Below, one piece after another: positions 8,392 to 17,439 of a DNA stretch of 41,765 nucleotides (position 1 is its first letter; each line of letters starts with the position of its first letter). The stretch is from Burkholderia sp. E7m39. Lineage in GTDB: Bacteria; Pseudomonadota; Gammaproteobacteria; Burkholderiales; Burkholderiaceae. The translations under genes were made by a program, and so were the position numbers. The DNA lies in assembly GCA_001319865.1 (NCBI GenBank), contig BBSL01000025.1, positions 1 through 41,765 on the forward strand, in the 5' to 3' direction. The notes below the pieces were generated by a model. That model ran no database searches and was not told the origin of the DNA. It was given only the letters and a program-made list of their open reading frames with translations.

Positions 8392-9561
8392 TCAGGCCTT
8401 GCCTGCGGCAGCCGCGACGACCTTCTGCGCAGCTTCTTCCATGCTGTCTGCCGAGATGATCGGCAGGCCGGAGTCGGCCAGCATCTTCTTGCCGAGGTCT
8501 TCGTTCGTGCCCTTCATGCGCACGACGAGCGGCACTTGCAGATCGACCGCCTTCGAAGCCGCAATCACGCCTTCCGCAATCACGTCGCAACGCATGATGC
8601 CGCCGAAGATGTTGACGAGAATCGCCGTCAGGTTCGGGTTCTTCAGCATCAGCTTGAACGCTTCCGTGACCTTCTCGGTCGTCGCACCGCCGCCGACGTC
8701 GAGGAAGTTCGCCGGTTCGCCGCCGAACAGCTTGATCGTGTCCATCGTCGCCATGGCCAGACCGGCGCCGTTCACCAGACAGCCGATGTTGCCGTCGAGC
8801 GAGATGTACGCGAGGTCGAACTTCGATGCTTCGACTTCAGCGGGATCTTCTTCGTCCAGATCGCGGTACGCGACGATTTCCGGATGACGGAACAGTGCGT
8901 TCGAGTCGAAGTTGAACTTGGCGTCCAGCGCGATCACCTTGCCTTCGCCCGTCAGGATCAGCGGGTTGATTTCGGCCAGCGATGCGTCCGTTTCCCAGAA
9001 TGCCTTGTACAGGCCTTGCAGGATCGCGCGCGCTTGCGGGATCGATGCGTCGGGCACGCCGATCTTCTTCGCGAGATCGTCGGCTTCGGAATCGAGCAGA
9101 CCCTTCGACGGATCGACCGCGACCTTGTGGATCGCTTCCGGCGTCTTTTCAGCGACTTCTTCGATGTCCATGCCGCCTTCGCTCGAGGCCATCACGACGA
9201 CCTTTTGCGTCACGCGATCGATCACCAGACCGACATACAGTTCCTTCTTGATGTCCGCGCCTTCTTCGATCAGCAGACGATTCACCTTCTGGCCTTCCGG
9301 GCCTGTCTGGTGCGTCACGAGCTGCATGCCGAGGATCTGGTTCGAGAATTCGCGGACCTGGTCCAGCGATTTCGCGACCTTCACGCCGCCACCCTTGCCA
9401 CGGCCACCCGCGTGGATCTGAGCCTTGACGACCCACACCGGGCCGCCCAGCTCTTCAGCGGCCTTGACCGCATCGTCCACCGAGAAGACCGGCTTGCCGC
9501 GCGGTACCGCGACTCCGAATTTCCGCAGGATTTCCTTACCCTGGTACTCGTGAATCTTCAT
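8392..9561 (-). CDS. sucC: succinyl-CoA synthetase (ADP-forming) beta subunit
   Basis: A 389-residue partner of SucD. The N-terminus [22 protein letters not shown] and the ATP-grasp domain ([15 protein letters not shown] near residue 46) are typical, as are [18 protein letters not shown] near 255 and the C-terminal ligase motif [16 protein letters not shown] near 318. Length equals the usual 386-390 residues. AAGGGA lies upstream of the ATG at a workable distance. It starts a sucC-sucD operon. DUF2889 lies 55 bp upstream on the same strand and may share a transcript. Confidence 0.98.
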   Translation of the reverse strand: MKIHEYQGKEILRKFGVAVPRGKPVFSVDDAVKAAEELGGPVWVVKAQIHAGGRGKGGGVKVAKSLDQVREFSNQILGMQLVTHQTGPEGQKVNRLLIEEGADIKKELYVGLVIDRVTQKVVVMASSEGGMDIEEVAEKTPEAIHKVAVDPSKGLLDSEADDLAKKIGVPDASIPQARAILQGLYKAFWETDASLAEINPLILTGEGKVIALDAKFNFDSNALFRHPEIVAYRDLDEEDPAEVEASKFDLAYISLDGNIGCLVNGAGLAMATMDTIKLFGGEPANFLDVGGGATTEKVTEAFKLMLKNPNLTAILVNIFGGIMRCDVIAEGVIAASKAVDLQVPLVVRMKGTNEDLGKKMLADSGLPIISADSMEEAAQKVVAAAAGKA

Positions 9562-9616
9562 GCGTGATTCCCTTCAGTCTGAGAGTTGGATTGAACTTCG
9601 CTTCCGGCTGGACCGC

Positions 9617-10366
9617 TTACTCGGAACGCGCCGTCTTCACGGCCTGTCCATTGAGTTCGGTATCCGCGCGATCCGCTGAACGCGGCGCGCGGCCGTACCA
9701 GCGCGGATAAAACTGTCGCACCGCCTCGCCGTCGAACCGCAGCGTATGGCAGCGGCCCAGCTGGAATGGCGGTTTGTCGTTTGATTGCTCGCTTGCGTGT
9801 TGGCTTGCTTGCTCGCTCGAAGCGTTGTTTTGGGTGTCTTGTCCGTTGCTGCCAGGTGTGCCCTGGGTCGAACCGTCCACTCGTCCATTGGATGAACCCG
9901 CGGACTCCTCGCTTCCTGGCCCGCCTTTCTCCGTGTTCCACACGTCGCCGGCAAACGCCTGGATGGCGGCAGTCGGCAGGACTGCGCACAGCTCGGTGAG
10001 ATGCGTGCAGCCTGCCGTGCCGGCCAGCAAACGGGCGGCGTCTCGACGGAAGTTCTGGAAGAGATTGAGCCCGATGAGGGCGCGATAGGCGGGATTGGAG
10101 GCTTCACACAGACCGGGATACGGAACCCAGTCGGACGACGCTTCAGCGTCGACGACATTGAGCTTGCGATCGATCGTGATGCGGAGCCAGAGTTCATGGA
10201 TCGGCAGGCCGTTCGGCCGGACACCCGACGCAAGCTTTACGTCACGTGGCTTTTCGTCGGTGAGGCACGCCTCGATATCCCACAGGCCATCTTCACGCTC
10301 GTATGCGTCCGCGCGGATTGCGCGGCGGTGGCGCAATTGTCTGGACACTGGCGGAGAGAGCGGCAT
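9617..10366 (-). CDS. DUF2889 domain-containing protein with low-complexity insert
   Basis: A 249-residue cytosolic protein of unknown function. The first 145 residues (MPLSPPVSRQLRHRRAIRADAYEREDGLWDIEACLTD onward is typical, read as MPLSPPVSRQLRHRRAI and YEREDGLWDIEACLTD) match the DUF2889 family, commonly found beside sucC/recX in Burkholderiaceae. Between about residues 147 and 198 there is a Ser/Gln/Asn/Gly-rich stretch with no fold-like pattern. The tail FQLGRCHTLRFDGEAVRQFYPRWYG then returns to the conserved type. No Shine-Dalgarno sequence is visible before the ATG. An AT-rich TATGCTAAAAT word just upstream (about 10400-10410, minus strand) may be a -10 element. The domain call is from recognition and fairly secure; the role is unknown. 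Confidence 0.8.
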   Translation of the reverse strand: MPLSPPVSRQLRHRRAIRADAYEREDGLWDIEACLTDEKPRDVKLASGVRPNGLPIHELWLRITIDRKLNVVDAEASSDWVPYPGLCEASNPAYRALIGLNLFQNFRRDAARLLAGTAGCTHLTELCAVLPTAAIQAFAGDVWNTEKGGPGSEESAGSSNGRVDGSTQGTPGSNGQDTQNNASSEQASQHASEQSNDKPPFQLGRCHTLRFDGEAVRQFYPRWYGRAPRSADRADTELNGQAVKTARSE

Positions 10367-10547
10367 GCGAGAACAAAGGCCGGATTGAAGAACCGTTGAA
10401 TTTTAGCATACTGGGTATTTGAGACAGGCCGACGGCCGCACCGCCTCATCTGGCGGGCCTGGGGCTGTTCACGGCGGATTTGCGCAGCGCATTTGAGCGA
10501 GACGCGTCCGGTCGACGCCAGCGTCTTTGCGCCGCTTGCGTCCTGCG

Positions 10548-11321
10548 CTATTCCGGCGGGAAGTCTTCGTCGATGCCCTTGAGAATTTTCCCGATGACGG
10601 CCTGTGAAAAACCACGCGTCACGAGAAAACGCGCCTGTTTCGCGCGGTCGCCAGGCGTTTGCGGCAATTGACCAAATTTCTTGCGCCAGACAGCCTGAGC
10701 GCGCGCCAGTTCGGTTTCGCGCAGCTGTGCGCTCACTTCTTCGACTAGCTCCTGCCCGACCGAATGGCGCTTGAGTTCGCTGACGATACGGCCCGCGCCC
10801 ATTCGCGACGCACGACGGTGAACGAGGCTTTCTGCGAATCGGGAGTCGGACAGCCAGCCTTCGCTTTCGAGCGCGTCGAGCAATGAGTCGATTGAATCGC
10901 CCTCTTCCGCGTAAGGTCCGAGTTTGCGCGCCAACTCCGCGCGACTGTACTCGCGACGGGAAAGATAGCCGAGCGCACGGCCTTTCAGAGAACGTTTGGG
11001 ACGCTGTGCTTCCTCGCTCGCTTTTTCCGCCGAATTGCGTTCGCCAAGCTGGCGACGCGAGCGCGTGTAAGTGACTTCGCCGCTATCGGCGCCGGGTTGA
11101 CCGCCCGAAGATGGACCGAGGCCCACGGCACGATCATGGGCATCGAAGGATTCGAATGGATCGAAGTCGTCCGACGATGTTGTTGCGTGCGAGAACGGTG
11201 CCGCCGACGAGCTGGAAGACGAGAAACGTGACGACGATTCGAACGCATCGTCGTCACGCGTGCCGTCCCCGTCATGTTCCGCGCTCGTCGGCGAGGATGC
11301 AGAGCGGCCCTTGCGCATCAC
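10548..11321 (-). CDS. recX: regulatory protein RecX with long N-terminal extension
   Basis: A 257-residue protein. The C-terminal part (from about residue 108) is the RecX fold, three tandem three-helix repeats: ALGYLSRREYSRAELARKL, GWLSDSRFAESLVHRRA, and ARFLVTRGFSQAVIGKIL. RecX binds RecA filaments and limits their activity. The first 108 residues are an acidic, Ser-rich, apparently disordered extension not seen in short RecX proteins such as that of E. coli (about 166 residues). The start is GTG at 11321 or ATG at 11318; GAGGAG at 11332-11337 overlaps the end of recA and serves either. Only seven bases separate it from the recA stop, so it is an operon partner of recA. Confidence 0.92.
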   Translation of the reverse strand: MMRKGRSASSPTSAEHDGDGTRDDDAFESSSRFSSSSSSAAPFSHATTSSDDFDPFESFDAHDRAVGLGPSSGGQPGADSGEVTYTRSRRQLGERNSAEKASEEAQRPKRSLKGRALGYLSRREYSRAELARKLGPYAEEGDSIDSLLDALESEGWLSDSRFAESLVHRRASRMGAGRIVSELKRHSVGQELVEEVSAQLRETELARAQAVWRKKFGQLPQTPGDRAKQARFLVTRGFSQAVIGKILKGIDEDFPPE

Positions 11322-11328
11322 GCGACGA

Positions 11329-12405
11329 TCACTCCTCTTCGCCCACTTCCTCGTCAGCGCTCACGGCGGCGCCGGCGGGCATCGCGTTCACGCCAAGCGA
11401 TTCGCGGATACGGTTCTCGATCTCGAGCGCGATCTCGGGATTCTCGCGCAGAAATTCACGCGCATTGTCTTTGCCCTGACCGATGCGTTCGCCGTTGTAG
11501 CTGTACCAGGCGCCCGCCTTGTCGACGATCTTTGCCTGCACGCCGAGGTCGATGACTTCACCCTGACGCGAAATGCCTTCTCCGTACAGGATGTCGAAGA
11601 TCGCTTCGCGGAACGGAGGCGACACCTTGTTCTTCACGACCTTGACGCGCGTTTCGTTGCCGATCACTTCGTCGTTCTTCTTGATCGAACCGATACGACG
11701 AATGTCCAGACGCACCGACGCGTAGAACTTCAGCGCGTTACCGCCCGTGGTGGTTTCCGGGTTGCCGAACATCACGCCGATCTTCATACGGATCTGGTTG
11801 ATGAAGATGACGAGGCAGTTCGTGCGCTTGATCGTGCCCGTCAGCTTGCGCAGTGCCTGCGACATCAGACGCGCCTGCAGACCCGGCAGCGAATCGCCCA
11901 TTTCGCCTTCGATTTCAGCCTTCGGCACAAGCGCCGCGACCGAGTCGATCACGATCATGTCGATCGAACCCGAACGCACCAGCGCGTCCGCGATTTCGAG
12001 CGCCTGCTCACCCGTGTCCGGCTGCGAAACCAGCAGATCGCTGACGTTCACGCCGAGCTTTTGCGCGTACTGGATGTCGAGTGCGTGTTCCGCGTCGATA
12101 AACGCCGCCGTGCCGCCGAGTTTCTGCATTTCCGCGACGACCTGCAGCGTCAGCGTGGTTTTACCCGACGACTCCGGACCGTAGATTTCGACCACGCGGC
12201 CACGCGGCAGACCGCCGACGCCCAGCGCGATGTCGAGGCCCAGCGAACCGGTGGACACCACCTGAATATCTTCGACTGCCTCACCCTGGCCGAGCCGCAT
12301 GACCGACCCTTTGCCGAACTGCTTTTCGATCTGCGCAAGCGCGGCAGCAAGTGCCTTGCTCTTTTCCGCAGTCAGTCCAGCCGAGCCTTTCTTGCTTTCT
12401 TCCAT
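11329..12405 (-). CDS. recA: recombinase RecA
   Basis: A 358-residue DNA strand-exchange ATPase and SOS co-protease. The Walker A motif GPESSGKT is at residues 76-83, Walker B-like [10 protein letters not shown] follows near 140-150, the L2/ATP-sensing region includes [20 protein letters not shown], and the acidic C-terminal tail ends DEEVGEEE. Length is in the normal range. AAAGGAC lies five bases before the ATG. Upstream are a LexA-type box overlapping the promoter and a long leader hairpin, described separately. recX follows directly. Confidence 0.99.
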   Translation of the reverse strand: MEESKKGSAGLTAEKSKALAAALAQIEKQFGKGSVMRLGQGEAVEDIQVVSTGSLGLDIALGVGGLPRGRVVEIYGPESSGKTTLTLQVVAEMQKLGGTAAFIDAEHALDIQYAQKLGVNVSDLLVSQPDTGEQALEIADALVRSGSIDMIVIDSVAALVPKAEIEGEMGDSLPGLQARLMSQALRKLTGTIKRTNCLVIFINQIRMKIGVMFGNPETTTGGNALKFYASVRLDIRRIGSIKKNDEVIGNETRVKVVKNKVSPPFREAIFDILYGEGISRQGEVIDLGVQAKIVDKAGAWYSYNGERIGQGKDNAREFLRENPEIALEIENRIRESLGVNAMPAGAAVSADEEVGEEE

Positions 12406-12446
12406 GAATCGTCCTTTGCTATGATGAACGGCGTCTGAGGCAGGTA

Positions 12447-12493
12447 TGCTGGTAGTTGCGAACGCGTTTCAAACGCGATCCGAACGACCAGCA
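12447..12493. repeat. 47-bp inverted repeat in recA leader
   Basis: Two 23-base arms (12447-12469 and 12471-12493) flank a single central base. They are complementary at 19 of 23 positions, with perfect 7-bp blocks at both the outer end (TGCTGGT/ACCAGCA) and the inner end (CGCGTTT/AAACGCG). It lies between the predicted promoter and the recA start codon, so it would form a stem-loop near the 5' end of the mRNA. Confidence 0.8.
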
Positions 12494-12507
12494 CGCTAAA
12501 CGCAGAC

Positions 12508-12536
12508 ACTGTATAAAAAAACAGTAGTTTTGGCAA
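12508..12536 (-). promoter_or_regulatory. recA promoter with LexA (SOS) box
   Basis: CTGTATAAAAAAACAG at 12509-12524 is a perfect match to the CTGT-N8-ACAG LexA operator. On the minus strand TTGCCA (12536-12531) is a good -35, with possible -10 hexamers TATACA (15-bp spacing) or TACAGT (17-bp spacing, 12513-12508). LexA bound here would cover the promoter, as expected for an SOS-regulated recA. Confidence 0.88.
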
Positions 12537-12651
12537 GCCTGTTTGCATATGCGGACGTCCACATGTGCAAACGGACAACACCACTACCGACAAAATTTTT
12601 CGGAGACGCTGTGCGCCGGAGCGCCCCGGTGCCGGCCGGGCAGGGCGCATC

Positions 12652-13398
12652 ATGCGAATTCTCATTGCCGAAGACGACAGCATACTCGCGGACGGTCTGG
12701 TCCGATCACTCCGCCAATCGGCATACGCCGTCGACCATGTGAAGACGGGCGCGGAAGCCGATACCGCGCTGTCGATGCAGACTTTCGACCTTCTCATTCT
12801 GGATCTCGGCCTGCCGAAAATGTCGGGCCTCGAAGTGTTGCGCCGTCTGCGCGCGCGCAATTCGAACCTGCCCGTGCTGATCCTGACGGCCGCCGACAGC
12901 GTCGACGAACGCGTCAAAGGTCTCGACCTCGGCGCCGACGACTACATGGCCAAGCCCTTCGCGCTCAACGAACTCGAAGCGCGCGTGCGCGCGCTGACAC
13001 GGCGCGGCGCGGGCGGCGGGCCGACCGTCGTCAAGCACGGCTCGCTGTCGTTTGATCAAGTCGGTCGAATAGCCTATGCCAACGAGCAGGTTATCGACCT
13101 GTCCGCGCGTGAGCTAGGATTGCTCGAAGTCCTGTTGCAGCGGATCGGGCGGCTGGTATCGAAAGAACAGCTCGTCGATCACCTCTGCGAATGGGGCGAA
13201 GAGGTCAGCAACAACGCGATCGAGGTCTACGTGCACCGGCTGCGCAAGAAGATCGAGCCGAGCGGCGTGCGCATCATCACCGTGCGCGGGCTGGGCTACT
13301 GTCTCGAGAAGGCGGCCGTGCCATCGCAAACGGCGCCCCAGCAACCGGAGCCGCCCGACGCGTCCGCTGCCATGCCCGCAAGTCATTACTTCAAGTAA
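12652..13398 (+). CDS. OmpR-family response regulator (TctD/QseB-like)
   Basis: A 248-residue DNA-binding response regulator. The receiver domain has the acidic pair Asp8-Asp9, the phospho-acceptor Asp51 in LLILDLGLPKMSG, Thr79 and Lys101 (MAKPF). The C-terminal winged helix spans about 125-222 with the motif VEVYVHRLRKKIEPSGVRIITVRGLGYCLE. A Pro/Ala-rich tail of about 25 residues follows. The start MRILIAEDDS was chosen over an upstream frame because it begins the receiver domain. The sensor kinase gene starts nine bases after the stop, so the pair is co-transcribed. The gene is divergent from recA with a 246-bp shared region. Confidence 0.95.
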   Translation: MRILIAEDDSILADGLVRSLRQSAYAVDHVKTGAEADTALSMQTFDLLILDLGLPKMSGLEVLRRLRARNSNLPVLILTAADSVDERVKGLDLGADDYMAKPFALNELEARVRALTRRGAGGGPTVVKHGSLSFDQVGRIAYANEQVIDLSARELGLLEVLLQRIGRLVSKEQLVDHLCEWGEEVSNNAIEVYVHRLRKKIEPSGVRIITVRGLGYCLEKAAVPSQTAPQQPEPPDASAAMPASHYFK

Positions 13399-13407
13399 AG
13401 GCGCTTT

Positions 13408-14955
13408 ATGTCCGTCCGCGCACCGCGCGCCACGGCGCACGCGGCGGATATCGACGAAGTCCGCGACGCGCGCTATGCGAATCCGTTCGCGCCGCCCGAC
13501 GAAACCGAGGCGGCGGCGGAGATGCGTCCACGCTCGCTGTTCGGGGAAATCCTCGACTGGATGCTCGCGCCCCTGCTGTTGCTGTGGCCCATGAGTCTCG
13601 CCGTTACTTATCTGGTCGCGAAATCGATTGCGAACGGACCGTTCGACCGCGCGCTGGAAACCGACGCATACGTGCTCGCGCGGCAAATTCACCCTGTGAA
13701 CGGGGTGGCCGAACTGACGCTGCCCGACTCCACGCGCGACTTCCTGCGCGCCGACAATATAGATAGCGTGTTCTATCAGGTGCTCGGCACGCGCGGCGAA
13801 CTGGTGGCGGGCGAGCGCGACATGCCGCTGCCGCGTGAGGAAGACAGGCCGCAGCCGGGCATCGTCGAGTTTCGCGACGACATGCTGCGCGGCAACGACA
13901 TCCGCGTCGCGTACACCACGGTCGAGTTTCCGCAGACGCCCAGCGCGCAGCCCGTGCTGGTGCAGGTGGCCGAGACGCTCGACAAGCGCAGCGCGCTCGC
14001 CAACGACATCATCAAGGGCGTGATCCTGCCGCAGTTCGTAATTCTGCCTCTGGCGATCTTGCTCGTCTGGTTCGGGCTGTCGCGCGGACTCGCGCCGCTG
14101 CATGCGCTGCAGGCGCACATCCGCGCACGGCGCCCCGACGACCTGTCGCCACTCGAAGCACGCCGCGCGCCGCCCGAAATCGAGCCGCTCGTCACGTCGT
14201 TCAACGATCTGCTGACGCGCCTCGAACAGAACATGGAACTGCAAAAGCGCTTCATCGCCGATGCCGCGCATCAGATGAAGACGCCGCTCGCCGGCTTGCG
14301 CACCCAGGCGGAACTGGCGTTACGTCAGGATGCGTCGGCGGAAGTGCACCGTTCGCTCGAGCAGATCGCCACGAGTTCCGAGCACGCGGCGCGGCTCGTC
14401 ACACAACTGCTTGCGCTGGCACGGGCGGAAAACCGTATGTCCGGCCAGATCTTCACGCCCGTCGAGATCGGCGATGTCGCGCGTAGCGCCGTGCGCGACT
14501 GGATTCAGCCCGCCCTCGCCAAACAGATGGACCTTGGCTACGAAGGGCCGGACAGTTCCGACGAGCCGCTCGAAGTCGAAGGCAATCCCGTCATGCTGCG
14601 CGAAATGTTGTCGAACCTGATCGACAACGCGATCCGCTATACGCCGCCGGGCGGGCGGATCACCGTGCGCGTGCGCCGCGACAATGCCGCGCGGATGGCG
14701 CATCTCGAAGTCGAGGACACGGGCATGGGCATTCCCGCCGCCGAGCGTGAGCGCGTGGTCGAGCGCTTTTACCGGATTCTGGGCCGCGAGGGCGACGGCA
14801 GCGGACTGGGCCTCGCGATCGTCCGCGAAATCGCGACGATGCATGGCGGCACGCTGACCATCGAGGACAACGTCTATCAGAACTCGCCGCGTCTGGCGGG
14901 AACCTTGGTGCGTGTCAGCTTGCGCATGCTCGATCGTGCACGGGACTTACCCTAA
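13408..14955 (+). CDS. two-component sensor histidine kinase, TctE-like
   Basis: A 515-residue inner-membrane kinase. A cytoplasmic N-terminus of about 48 residues precedes TM1 (about 50-72), then a periplasmic sensor region of the 2CSK_N type (about 73-205), TM2 (about 207-227) and a short linker. The H-box FIADAAHQMKTPLAG carries the autophosphorylated His288. The ATP-binding domain has the N-box NLIDNAIRYTPPGG and glycine boxes DTGMGIP and GDGSGLGLAI. TctE relatives sense tricarboxylates, and the next gene is a metabolite/H+ symporter-like transporter. Control of that transporter by this pair is inference from position only, across a 228-bp gap. Confidence 0.94.
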   Translation: MSVRAPRATAHAADIDEVRDARYANPFAPPDETEAAAEMRPRSLFGEILDWMLAPLLLLWPMSLAVTYLVAKSIANGPFDRALETDAYVLARQIHPVNGVAELTLPDSTRDFLRADNIDSVFYQVLGTRGELVAGERDMPLPREEDRPQPGIVEFRDDMLRGNDIRVAYTTVEFPQTPSAQPVLVQVAETLDKRSALANDIIKGVILPQFVILPLAILLVWFGLSRGLAPLHALQAHIRARRPDDLSPLEARRAPPEIEPLVTSFNDLLTRLEQNMELQKRFIADAAHQMKTPLAGLRTQAELALRQDASAEVHRSLEQIATSSEHAARLVTQLLALARAENRMSGQIFTPVEIGDVARSAVRDWIQPALAKQMDLGYEGPDSSDEPLEVEGNPVMLREMLSNLIDNAIRYTPPGGRITVRVRRDNAARMAHLEVEDTGMGIPAAERERVVERFYRILGREGDGSGLGLAIVREIATMHGGTLTIEDNVYQNSPRLAGTLVRVSLRMLDRARDLP

Positions 14956-15183
14956 TCCGTCAGTTTCAGCCATTTTTGTCAGTAATCGAAGAAACCACTA
15001 ATTGCAGGCGTAGACCTCACGTAGCCAGACGTTGATCGCAAATTGGACGACGTTCACCCATAAACAACATTCTTAGCCGCGCACCTTCCGAGTCAGAACG
15101 CCGTAAGTTTCCGCTCCAATAATCGCTACACGGCAACGCCTGACCAGGCGTACCGCGACTGATATCAATACTGGAGACGACAT

Positions 15184-16842
15184 ATGGCTACCGTAAGCGG
15201 GCAAATCTCGCACGCGCCGATGACGAAAGAAGAGAAACGGGTAATCTTCGCGTCATCGTTGGGCACGGTTTTCGAGTGGTACGACTTTTACCTGGCCGGC
15301 TCGCTCGCGGCCTTCATCAGCAAAAGCTTCTTCTCCGGCGTCAATCCGACGGCCGCCTTCATCTTCACCCTGCTCGGCTTCGCGGCCGGCTTCGCGGTGC
15401 GCCCGTTCGGCGCGCTGGTGTTCGGGCGACTCGGCGACATGGTCGGCCGCAAGTACACGTTCCTCATCACGATCGTCATCATGGGTCTGTCGACCTGCGT
15501 CGTCGGCTTTCTGCCTGGCTACGCGGCGATCGGCATGGCTTCGCCTGTAATCTTCATCGCGATGCGTCTGCTGCAAGGTCTCGCGCTTGGCGGCGAGTAC
15601 GGCGGCGCCGCCACCTACGTCGCCGAACACGCGCCCGCCAATCGCCGCGGTTTCTACACGGCGTGGATTCAGACCACGGCGACGCTCGGCCTGTTCCTGT
15701 CGCTGCTCGTGATTCTCGGTGTGCGCACGGCCATGGGCGAAGACGCGTTCGGCGCATGGGGCTGGCGGATTCCGTTCATCGCCTCGCTGGTGCTGCTGGC
15801 CATTTCCGTCTGGATTCGCATGCAGCTGCACGAGTCGCCGGCGTTCGAGCGGATCAAGGCCGAAGGCAAGACGTCGAAGGCGCCGCTCTCGGAAGCATTC
15901 GGCCAATGGAAGAATCTTAAGATCGTCATCCTGGCTCTGATCGGCGTGACGGCTGGCCAGGCAGTTGTCTGGTACACCGGCCAGTTCTATGCACTGTTCT
16001 TCCTGACGCAGACGCTGAAGGTCGACGGAGCGAGCGCGAACATCCTGATCGCGATTGCGCTGTTGATCGGCACGCCGTTCTTCCTGTTCTTCGGCTCGCT
16101 GTCCGACCGTATCGGACGCAAGCCGATCATCATGGCCGGCTGCCTGATCGCGGCACTGACGTACTTCCCGCTGTTCAAGGCGCTGACGCACTATGCGAAC
16201 CCCGCGCTCGAGGCCGCGACGGCCAAGGCGCCGATCGTCGTGATCGCGAATCCTGACGACTGCTCGTTCCAGTTCAATCCGGTCGGCACGTCGAAGTTCA
16301 CGTCGTCGTGCGATATCGCGAAGAGCGCGCTGTCGAAGGCCGGCCTGAACTACGACAACGTCGCAGCGCCAGCGGGCGCGATGGCGCAGATCAAGGTCGG
16401 CGACACCACCATCGATACGTATGACGGCAAAGCCGCCGACGCGAAGGAAGCGGGCAAGACGTTCGACAAGAACCTGAGCACCTCCCTGAAGGCGGCTGGC
16501 TATCCGCCGAAGGCCGACCCCGCGCAGATCAACTGGCCGATGACCGTCGTGATCCTGACCATCCTCGTGATCTACGTAACGATGGTGTACGGCCCGATCG
16601 CGGCAATGTTGGTCGAGATGTTCCCGACGCGAATCCGCTACACGTCGATGTCGCTGCCCTATCACATCGGCAATGGCTGGTTCGGCGGCTTCCTGCCGGC
16701 GACGGCGTTCGCGATCGTCGCGGCGAAGGGCAACATCTATTCGGGGCTGTGGTATCCGATCATCATCGCACTCGGAACCTTCGTGATCGGTCTGCTTTTC
16801 GTGCGGGAGACCAAGGACTCCAACATCTACGCGCAGGACTGA
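15184..16842 (+). CDS. MHS-family MFS metabolite:H+ symporter with large periplasmic loop
   Basis: A 552-residue inner-membrane transporter with 12 predicted helices. The family signatures are EWYDFYLAGSLAAFI in TM1, RPFGALVFGRLGDMVGRKYTF between TM2 and TM3, and GGEYGGAATYVAEHAP after TM4. Counting helices, a polar insertion of about 110 residues (roughly 335-447) lies between TM9 and TM10, on the periplasmic side. It has two cysteines (360 and 376) that could form a disulphide. MHS relatives carry organic acids, proline/betaine or shikimate; the substrate here is unknown. The start is supported by GGAGAC ahead of the ATG. Downstream lies the tRNA gene, and no strong terminator is seen between. 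Confidence 0.9.
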   Translation: MATVSGQISHAPMTKEEKRVIFASSLGTVFEWYDFYLAGSLAAFISKSFFSGVNPTAAFIFTLLGFAAGFAVRPFGALVFGRLGDMVGRKYTFLITIVIMGLSTCVVGFLPGYAAIGMASPVIFIAMRLLQGLALGGEYGGAATYVAEHAPANRRGFYTAWIQTTATLGLFLSLLVILGVRTAMGEDAFGAWGWRIPFIASLVLLAISVWIRMQLHESPAFERIKAEGKTSKAPLSEAFGQWKNLKIVILALIGVTAGQAVVWYTGQFYALFFLTQTLKVDGASANILIAIALLIGTPFFLFFGSLSDRIGRKPIIMAGCLIAALTYFPLFKALTHYANPALEAATAKAPIVVIANPDDCSFQFNPVGTSKFTSSCDIAKSALSKAGLNYDNVAAPAGAMAQIKVGDTTIDTYDGKAADAKEAGKTFDKNLSTSLKAAGYPPKADPAQINWPMTVVILTILVIYVTMVYGPIAAMLVEMFPTRIRYTSMSLPYHIGNGWFGGFLPATAFAIVAAKGNIYSGLWYPIIIALGTFVIGLLFVRETKDSNIYAQD

Positions 16843-16891
16843 GCGCGCGGTAGGTAACAGGCGTCCTCGCAAAAAAGTTGTCGGACGGGGG

Positions 16892-16920
16892 TTGACAGCC
16901 CCCGCCGGCATCGCCATAAT
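16892..16920 (+). promoter_or_regulatory. near-consensus sigma70 promoter of tRNA(CAT)
   Basis: TTGACA (16892-16897), a 17-bp spacer and CATAAT (16915-16920) give an almost perfect housekeeping promoter. The predicted start site is a few bases before the tRNA 5' end. The -35 hexamer sits in the loop of a CGGGGG/CCCCCG inverted repeat. Confidence 0.88.
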
Positions 16921-16932
16921 TTCGCTTCTTTC

Positions 16933-17009
<77 letters not shown>

Positions 17010-17017
17010 GCATCAAG

Positions 17018-17054
17018 AAAAAGCCGCTGTTCCGCAAGGACCAGCGGCTTTTTT
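17018..17054 (+). terminator. intrinsic terminator of the tRNA gene
   Basis: AAAAGCCGCTG (about 17019-17029) pairs with CAGCGGCTTTT (17042-17052) around a 12-base loop, ending in a TTTTTT run. It lies nine bases after the CCA end. It is symmetric enough to act in both directions. Confidence 0.88.
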
Positions 17055-17439
17055 GTTTGCCTTGCTGTTTGCCTTGCTGTTGCCTTGTTCTTGCCTGCTT
17101 CGTTCCAGGTGGACAGCCCGACGAGGAGTGGTTCCCGCCAGTTTCGTCGATCCTGCAGTTCCACCATGAGTGCGCGGCACGCTTTGCACTGCTCTCCGGG
17201 CGCCGCATCCCGACACTGATGGCACGCTATCGCGCGCACGCGCTGGCGAGCGACGACTAGCCGCGAAGCAGGATGTCGCATGGCGAGCTGGACGAGCCTC
17301 GCCCATCTCATCGCTACGCGGGCAACATCGCACTGCATTATTGGTCTCCCCTATCGAAAATATAGGATATGGGTCTTGGACCCTATAGCTGGATTAATGC
17401 ATTCTTCCTCCATCGCTACTTTTTCTCACGGAGAGAATC
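17055..17439. other. non-coding spacer after tRNA terminator, with short tandem repeat
   Basis: No gene could be supported. The first 40 bases are a 12-bp tandem repeat, TGTTTGCCTTGC twice exactly, then degenerate copies. The middle part has open frames in several directions but none with recognisable protein character or a ribosome binding site. The last 80 bases are AT-richer and contain GGGTCTTGGACCC within TATAGG/CCTATA words; this is the likely promoter zone of the DUF4148 gene. Confidence 0.6.

Noticed and set aside
8264..8590. Minus-strand frame bridging the sucC-sucD gap
   Set aside because: Overlaps the sucC 3' end in another frame with no protein-like features.
15253..16917. 554-codon minus-strand open frame opposite the MHS transporter
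   Set aside because: Arg/Asp-rich composition without motifs; it is a mirror of the transporter codons.
17055..17094. CRISPR-like or phage attachment repeat after the tRNA
   Set aside because: It is a simple 12-bp tandem repeat without spacers, and it does not match the tRNA 3' end.
17057..17260. 67-codon plus-strand frame after the tRNA terminator
   Set aside because: No ribosome binding site; its first part is the translated tandem repeat and the rest matches nothing known to me.
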